Shown here piece by piece: positions 15,709-19,163 of a DNA stretch of 19,163 bases. The notes beneath the pieces are model-generated. The model saw nothing but the letters and a program-made list of their open reading frames with translations. It did not search any database and was not told where the DNA came from. The stretch is taken from positions 1 to 19,163 of the forward strand of contig NZ_CAMYEZ010000022.1 in assembly GCF_947254915.1 (NCBI RefSeq), in the 5' to 3' direction. The position numbers were made by a program, and so were the translations under genes. How positions within the stretch are numbered: position 1 is the first letter of the stretch; each line of letters begins with the position of its first letter. The DNA is from an uncultured Porphyromonas sp. GTDB lineage: Bacteria > Bacteroidota > Bacteroidia > Bacteroidales > Porphyromonadaceae.

Positions 15709-15728
15709 ATCTTCCCGAGATATGCAAA
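15697..15728 (-). promoter_or_regulatory. Candidate promoter of the sigma-factor gene
   Basis: On the minus strand, TTTG (15725-15728) is followed after about 20-21 bases by TTACTTTG (15697-15704), close to the Bacteroidetes TTTG / TAnnTTTG pair. The predicted start of transcription is about 75 bases before the ATG at 15612. The -7 element lies inside one arm of the dyad described next. Confidence 0.5.
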
Positions 15729-15746
15729 TCCTCACGTGTAACGACA

Positions 15747-15850
15747 TGTAGGGACGCTCGGTCGAGCGTCCGTTGTGTCAAAGGTTACAGCATCGTGGTG
15801 CTAACGGGGACGGACGCTCTCCTGCTAGAGACGAGCCGTGTGTTCCTACA
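15747..15850. repeat. REP-like palindromic intergenic element, two inverted halves
   Basis: The left half begins TGTAGGGAC and contains a near-perfect palindrome, GGACGCTCG-GT-CGAGCGTCC, at 15752-15771. The right half, read on the minus strand, begins TGTAGGAAC (15850-15842, one difference) and again holds GAGCGTCC. An imperfect hairpin lies between them at 15784-15805. The arrangement resembles paired REP or BIME elements common between bacterial genes. The right end overlaps the last five bases of the sugar transferase gene, including its stop codon. The rest of the 233-base gap 15613-15845 holds the sigma promoter and its dyad; no gene is visible. Confidence 0.55.
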
Positions 15851-16502
15851 AGTGGTTACTCGTCTCGCTCGTTGCCGAGGAGACATCTTTCATCTTGAGC
15901 GTCAGACCGACGGTCTTTAAGAGGATCTTGAGATCTAGGGCGAAGGAGAGATGACGCACATACCACGCATCATACGTAAAGCGATGCTGATAGCTTAGCT
16001 TGTTACGGCCATTGATCTGTGCTAAGCCGGTGATCCCAGGACGCACCTGATATCGGATCCGCTGTGCTGGAGTGATTGCTATCGGGTCGCCCTCGATGGA
16101 GACACTGATGATCTCCACTCTGTGACGCTCCGTAGGGATCTGACGATAGGTGGCTAGGAAGGGGCGAGGACCCACGAGGCTCATATCACCACGTAGCACA
16201 TTCCACAGTTGCGGTAGTTCGTCGATGGAGGTTTTGCGGATAAACCGCCCCATAGCGGTCAGTCGCTTCGCATCGGGGAGCAGATTGCCCGCAGCATCTC
16301 GCTCGTCCGTCATCGACTTGAACTTGTACATATTAAAGAGTCGCTCCCCTCGTCCAGGACGTGCCTGAGAAAAGAAGACTCCAGTCCCCTTATTGGCAAA
16401 GGACATCACCACGATCACCACAAGAAGCAGTGGAGACAGGATGGTCAGTCCCAGCAGGGAGCAGATGATGTCTAGGAGTCGCTTGATGTAGTTACGATAC
16501 AT
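15846..16502 (-). CDS. PglC/WcaJ-type sugar-1-phosphate transferase (second copy)
   Basis: This 218-residue monotopic phosphoglycosyl transferase is a homologue of the product of 5759-6364. It has the re-entrant helix with LSPLLLVV (about residues 7-32), YKFKSMTDERDA, the catalytic pair D94-E95 in IDELPQLWN, GDMSLVGPRP, and VRPGITGLAQINGRN. It differs by an insertion of about 20 residues between GPRP and VRPGITG: 38 residues there against 18 in the first copy. The insertion includes the hydrophobic and acidic segment VEIISVSIEGDPIAITP. The enzyme would start a lipid-linked glycan by moving a sugar phosphate to undecaprenyl phosphate. It is the last gene of a minus-strand glycosyltransferase cluster, six bases after the GT2 gene. 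Confidence 0.9.
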   Translation of the reverse strand: MYRNYIKRLLDIICSLLGLTILSPLLLVVIVVMSFANKGTGVFFSQARPGRGERLFNMYKFKSMTDERDAAGNLLPDAKRLTAMGRFIRKTSIDELPQLWNVLRGDMSLVGPRPFLATYRQIPTERHRVEIISVSIEGDPIAITPAQRIRYQVRPGITGLAQINGRNKLSYQHRFTYDAWYVRHLSFALDLKILLKTVGLTLKMKDVSSATSETSNHL

Positions 16503-16508
16503 GCCAGT

Positions 16509-17507
16509 CTATGCTACAGGGGGGAGTATGTGAGCGATCAGATTGAAGAGCCTAGGGGCGCAATGCGCTATACGAATGAGCGGAGCACCCTTACGACCAG
16601 CGTAGCGCATGAGGAGCTTGTGGTTCCCCGACTGCTTCATACGCTGTGTGTAGGCTTTGAGCTCGGAGACCGTGCCATAGCGAGCGACCATACGCAGACC
16701 TGATCGATAAAAGCCAGAGGCTAGTTTCAGATAGAATGAGTGCAGGTCGTCCTGACCTTTGGCACACTCGAGTAGTCTGAAGGAACCCTCTAGACGAGAG
16801 ATCCCTCGGAGGTGTAGCGTGTCGGGATTGTGAATGGTAGAGTCAGCTCTCTGATAGTAGCAATAGGCTACGATAGGGACGAGTAGTACCCGCTCGGCAT
16901 AGGCTGTGTAGTGCCAGTAGAAGAGCGCATCCTCATGAAGCAACCCCTCCATAAAGCGTGCTTGATGCTCCTCGAGCATGGTGCGCCGCCAAAGAAATGA
17001 GCAGACACTTCCCGACAAATTGTGCTGCGTCAAGAGCGCTCTCCCATCAGTACACTGAAGCTGGTCAAAGTCATGTACGGAGGTGTCCATCCACTCGGAG
17101 GGAACCTCCTCCCCCTCGTCTGCGACATTGCGTACGCCAAAGCAGAGCATGTCGTACGTGTCCTGGGCAATGAGTGTGAGCAGGTAACTTGCTGCGACAC
17201 TATCCACCCAGTCATCGGCATCGACAAACCAAACGTAGGCTCCCTGAGCTACTTCTAGACCTTTGTTGCGAGCTGCCGACTGACCTTGGTTGGTTTGGCT
17301 GATGATGTGTATACGTTGCTCAGGATGTTGCGTCTGATAGTTGGTCACTACCTCCAGTGTCTCATCTTGGCTCCCATCATTGATCACGATAATCTCTATA
17401 GCCGTCGCAGCGTCAAGGATAGCGACGAGAGAGTCTAGGCAGCGTGCGATAGTCTTTGCGCCATTATATATAGGAATGATGACAGAGAGAGGTAGTTCTG
17501 GACTCAT
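16509..17507 (-). CDS. GT2-family (GT-A) glycosyltransferase
   Basis: This 332-residue glycosyltransferase opens with PLSVIIPIYNGAKTIARCLDS, has VINDGS (N43-S46) for nucleotide binding, AARNKGL at 78-84, and the metal-binding DXD site D96-A-D98-D99 in FVDADDW. Together these are diagnostic for GT2 inverting enzymes. The C-terminal 200 residues include the acceptor region with LLHEDALFYWHY near residue 195. There is no membrane helix, so it should act in the cytoplasm at the membrane face, adding one sugar to the lipid-linked glycan. Its ATG overlaps the stop of the upstream GT2 gene (ATGA), so the two are translationally coupled. Donor and linkage are unknown. Confidence 0.9.
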   Translation of the reverse strand: MSPELPLSVIIPIYNGAKTIARCLDSLVAILDAATAIEIIVINDGSQDETLEVVTNYQTQHPEQRIHIISQTNQGQSAARNKGLEVAQGAYVWFVDADDWVDSVAASYLLTLIAQDTYDMLCFGVRNVADEGEEVPSEWMDTSVHDFDQLQCTDGRALLTQHNLSGSVCSFLWRRTMLEEHQARFMEGLLHEDALFYWHYTAYAERVLLVPIVAYCYYQRADSTIHNPDTLHLRGISRLEGSFRLLECAKGQDDLHSFYLKLASGFYRSGLRMVARYGTVSELKAYTQRMKQSGNHKLLMRYAGRKGAPLIRIAHCAPRLFNLIAHILPPVA

Positions 17508-18352
17508 AGCTTCGCTTCCTTAGGTATATAGCGTGCGTTGATCTCTTTGCGCTCCGCATCGCACCACCAGCCCCACTTGTTGAAGTACTTGACCATCGAG
17601 GAGATATGGTGCCATAGGAGCTTCGCATCGTGATACGAGCCTCGGCTGTGGACATGCGTGATCTTGGCCTCCGGATGACAGATCGTCTTGGAGACTTGGC
17701 CGATGCGTCTAGAGAGGTCGGTGTCCTCGACATACATAAAGAAGCGCTCATCAAAGCCTCCGACACGCTCCAGTGTCTCCATCCTTGTGAACATGAAGCA
17801 ACCCGACAAGTAGGGTACCTCCACAGGCTTGCTATAGTCGAGCCAATGCATCTCGTACCGCTTATTGACCTTGTCGCGTACCCACTGACTGAAAGAGAAG
17901 CGACGCAAGAGCACATCGCACGGTCTAGGGAGGAGCTTGCAGAGTTGCTGCGGACGGCCGTCAGGATAGTAGACAAACGGAGATACGAGCCCCACCTCCT
18001 CGTGCTCCTCCATATAAGCGGTAAGCGTATCTAGCACCGTCTCGTCAAAGCGCACGTCGGGATTGATGATCACATGGTAACGAGCGCCCTCGCTGTGGGC
18101 TAGGCGTATGGCTATGTTGTGTGCCTTGCCAAAGCCTAGGTTGCTCGGCTGATGCTCGTAGTAGATCCGACCCTTGCCGACGGGGAGCTCTGCAAGGTAG
18201 CACATCTCGTCCGTAGGTGAATTGTCGATCAGGTAGAGACGCTTGTCCGTCTCCACCCGTGGCTGTGAGGGCGTTCGAAAGAAGTCCTCAATGATCTGCT
18301 CCACAAAGGACGCATTACTCTTGTAGAGTACTATAGAGCCAGTCGTTAGCAC
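17504..18352 (-). CDS. GT2-family glycosyltransferase, rhamnosyltransferase-like (WbbL/RfbF type)
   Basis: This 282-residue GT2 enzyme has SIVLYKSN at the N-terminus and IDNSPTD (D43, N44) as the nucleotide-binding loop. HQPSNLGFGKAHNIAI follows at about residues 67-82. The metal site is NPDV (N97-P98-D99) in place of a strict DXD. PYLSGCFMFTR and GGFDERFFMYVEDTDLSRR carry the catalytic Glu-Asp typical of WbbL-like rhamnosyltransferases. The start is GTG at 18352, 26 bases after the stop of the upstream gene; no better ATG precedes the conserved first strand. It probably adds rhamnose or a related deoxy-sugar, but the donor is inferred from family likeness only. It lies in a cluster with a GT4, another GT2 and a sugar-phosphate transferase. 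Confidence 0.87.
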   Translation of the reverse strand: MLTTGSIVLYKSNASFVEQIIEDFFRTPSQPRVETDKRLYLIDNSPTDEMCYLAELPVGKGRIYYEHQPSNLGFGKAHNIAIRLAHSEGARYHVIINPDVRFDETVLDTLTAYMEEHEEVGLVSPFVYYPDGRPQQLCKLLPRPCDVLLRRFSFSQWVRDKVNKRYEMHWLDYSKPVEVPYLSGCFMFTRMETLERVGGFDERFFMYVEDTDLSRRIGQVSKTICHPEAKITHVHSRGSYHDAKLLWHHISSMVKYFNKWGWWCDAERKEINARYIPKEAKL

Positions 18353-18378
18353 CTATCTATTGCCTATCTATTTATGCG

Positions 18379-19163
18379 TTATCCAAGATATTTCCTCAGT
18401 AGTTGCTGGTAGATGCGATGGTACTGTAGCGCCATGCGTTGGCGACCATACAGTGCGCCCATCTCCAGAGCTTCTTGTCTATCAAACGTCACAGAGGGTG
18501 CTTTTAGTATACAGTCTGCACACTGAGATACACTCCCTATGTCAAAACGTAGAGCTACCATCTGAGGAACATACTCCAATATCTCGTCAAAGATAGACAA
18601 ATTCGAGTGAATGACCACGCATCCCGAAGCTACGCCCTCGATGACGTTAAGCGGTAAGCCCTCGGCATGACTAGCCGTAATCAAGGCATCTGAAGCACTT
18701 AGATATTCCGCCACACGATCGGTAAAGCCGACAAACTGAACCTGCTCGCCCAAGGGCATAGCCAGTTGTCGGCAGCGTCTCTCTAGAGGACCCTTGCCCA
18801 GGAAGAGAAGACGCAGGTCACTCGGTAGCTGGCGTCGCCTCTTCAGACGACGCATGGCGCGTAGGATGAGCTCGGGATCTTTGCGCTTGATGAGACCTCC
18901 GCAATATGTGATGACGTAGCCCTGCTCGGGGAGGTTTAGCTGGCTACGTAGCTGTGTCCGTTCGGAGGAGCTGGCGGGAGGAGCAAAGAGTTCGTTGTTA
19001 ATGCCATTGGGTGCGACATAGACGCTAACCTTCGTGGGAAGACCCTTGCGGTAGTAGTCCCGACAGACATGCGAGACGCAGACCACCTCACGGTGACGCG
19101 ACAAAGCACGCATCAAGCGACGACACATATAGCCACCGAGCAGACGACCCTTGCCGTAGGTGA
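18379..19163 (-). CDS. GT4-family glycosyltransferase, 5' end beyond the window
   Basis: The C-terminal part of a GT-B glycosyltransferase reads leftward from the right window edge, where the frame is still open (TYGKGRLLGGYM precedes an internal Met at 19128). The visible part has VCVSHVCRDYY and VAPNGINNELF, the hinge between the two Rossmann halves. The donor domain follows with YCGGLIKRKDPELILRAM and LLFLGKGPLE. The EX7E motif is intact as EGLPLNVIE, unlike the three GT4 proteins of the left cluster. The N-terminal acceptor domain is missing, so about 110-150 residues are probably outside the window. It is the first visible gene of the minus-strand polysaccharide cluster. Confidence 0.87.
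   Translation of the reverse strand, partial: TYGKGRLLGGYMCRRLMRALSRHREVVCVSHVCRDYYRKGLPTKVSVYVAPNGINNELFAPPASSSERTQLRSQLNLPEQGYVITYCGGLIKRKDPELILRAMRRLKRRRQLPSDLRLLFLGKGPLERRCRQLAMPLGEQVQFVGFTDRVAEYLSASDALITASHAEGLPLNVIEGVASGCVVIHSNLSIFDEILEYVPQMVALRFDIGSVSQCADCILKAPSVTFDRQEALEMGALYGRQRMALQYHRIYQQLLRKYLG

Noticed and set aside
15752..15771. Palindrome as an intrinsic terminator of the sugar transferase or sigma gene
   Set aside because: No T-tract follows on either strand, and its place in a larger inverted element fits a REP-like repeat better.
17464..17976. 170-codon frame on the minus strand inside the GT2 gene
   Set aside because: It overlaps the 282-residue glycosyltransferase in another frame, is very rich in Ser and Arg, and has no recognisable domain; it is a shadow of the real gene.
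1..19163. CRISPR array, insertion sequence, tRNA or rRNA gene
   Set aside because: No regularly spaced direct repeats, transposase motifs or RNA gene signatures were seen on either strand.

Overview
The window looks like a chromosomal segment of a Bacteroidales bacterium, most likely a Porphyromonas-type organism. This rests on a Bat (Bacteroides aerotolerance) operon, TAnnTTTG-type promoter blocks, few Shine-Dalgarno sequences, and surface-polysaccharide genes of Bacteroidetes type. The genus is an inference from family content and moderate-to-high GC; no rRNA or tRNA gene is present to fix it.

Layout. (1) Positions 4-7019, plus strand: a surface-polysaccharide locus. It encodes a DUF2334 deacetylase-like protein, a polytopic Wzy-type polymerase candidate, two tandem paralogous GT4 glycosyltransferases, a third GT4 of the WlbH type, a PglC/WcaJ-type initiating sugar-phosphate transferase, and a PglD/NeuD-type left-handed beta-helix acyltransferase. 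The first four genes are visibly A+T-rich. (2) 7305-14655, plus strand: a compact, G+C-rich Bat operon in the order MoxR AAA ATPase, DUF58 protein, DUF4381-like membrane protein, BatA, BatB, BatC, BatD. From DUF58 onward the genes are 6 bases apart or overlap. No batE follows. A terminator-like hairpin and T-tract close the operon. (3) 14802-15612, minus strand: an ECF sigma factor with a possible 44-residue ORF downstream. (4) 15846-19163, minus strand: a second polysaccharide cluster with a GT4 cut by the window edge, two GT2 enzymes and a second PglC-type sugar transferase.

How the genes work together. The initiating transferases would load the first sugar phosphate on undecaprenyl phosphate, the GT4 and GT2 enzymes would extend it, and the Wzy candidate would polymerise repeat units. 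The acyltransferase would modify a nucleotide sugar. The Bat proteins form a known family assembly in which a MoxR ATPase acts with von Willebrand A (vWA) and TPR membrane proteins in envelope or stress functions; the exact molecular task is not established.

The most unusual signals are non-coding. The sigma-factor promoter overlaps a 10-bp perfect dyad with a third, helically phased half-site. A REP-like inverted element lies between the sigma gene and the second sugar transferase. Heptamer and nonamer repeats fill most of the gap between moxR and the DUF58 gene, right up to the DUF58 start codon. I saw no CRISPR array, insertion sequence, tRNA or rRNA, and no clear new multi-gene system.
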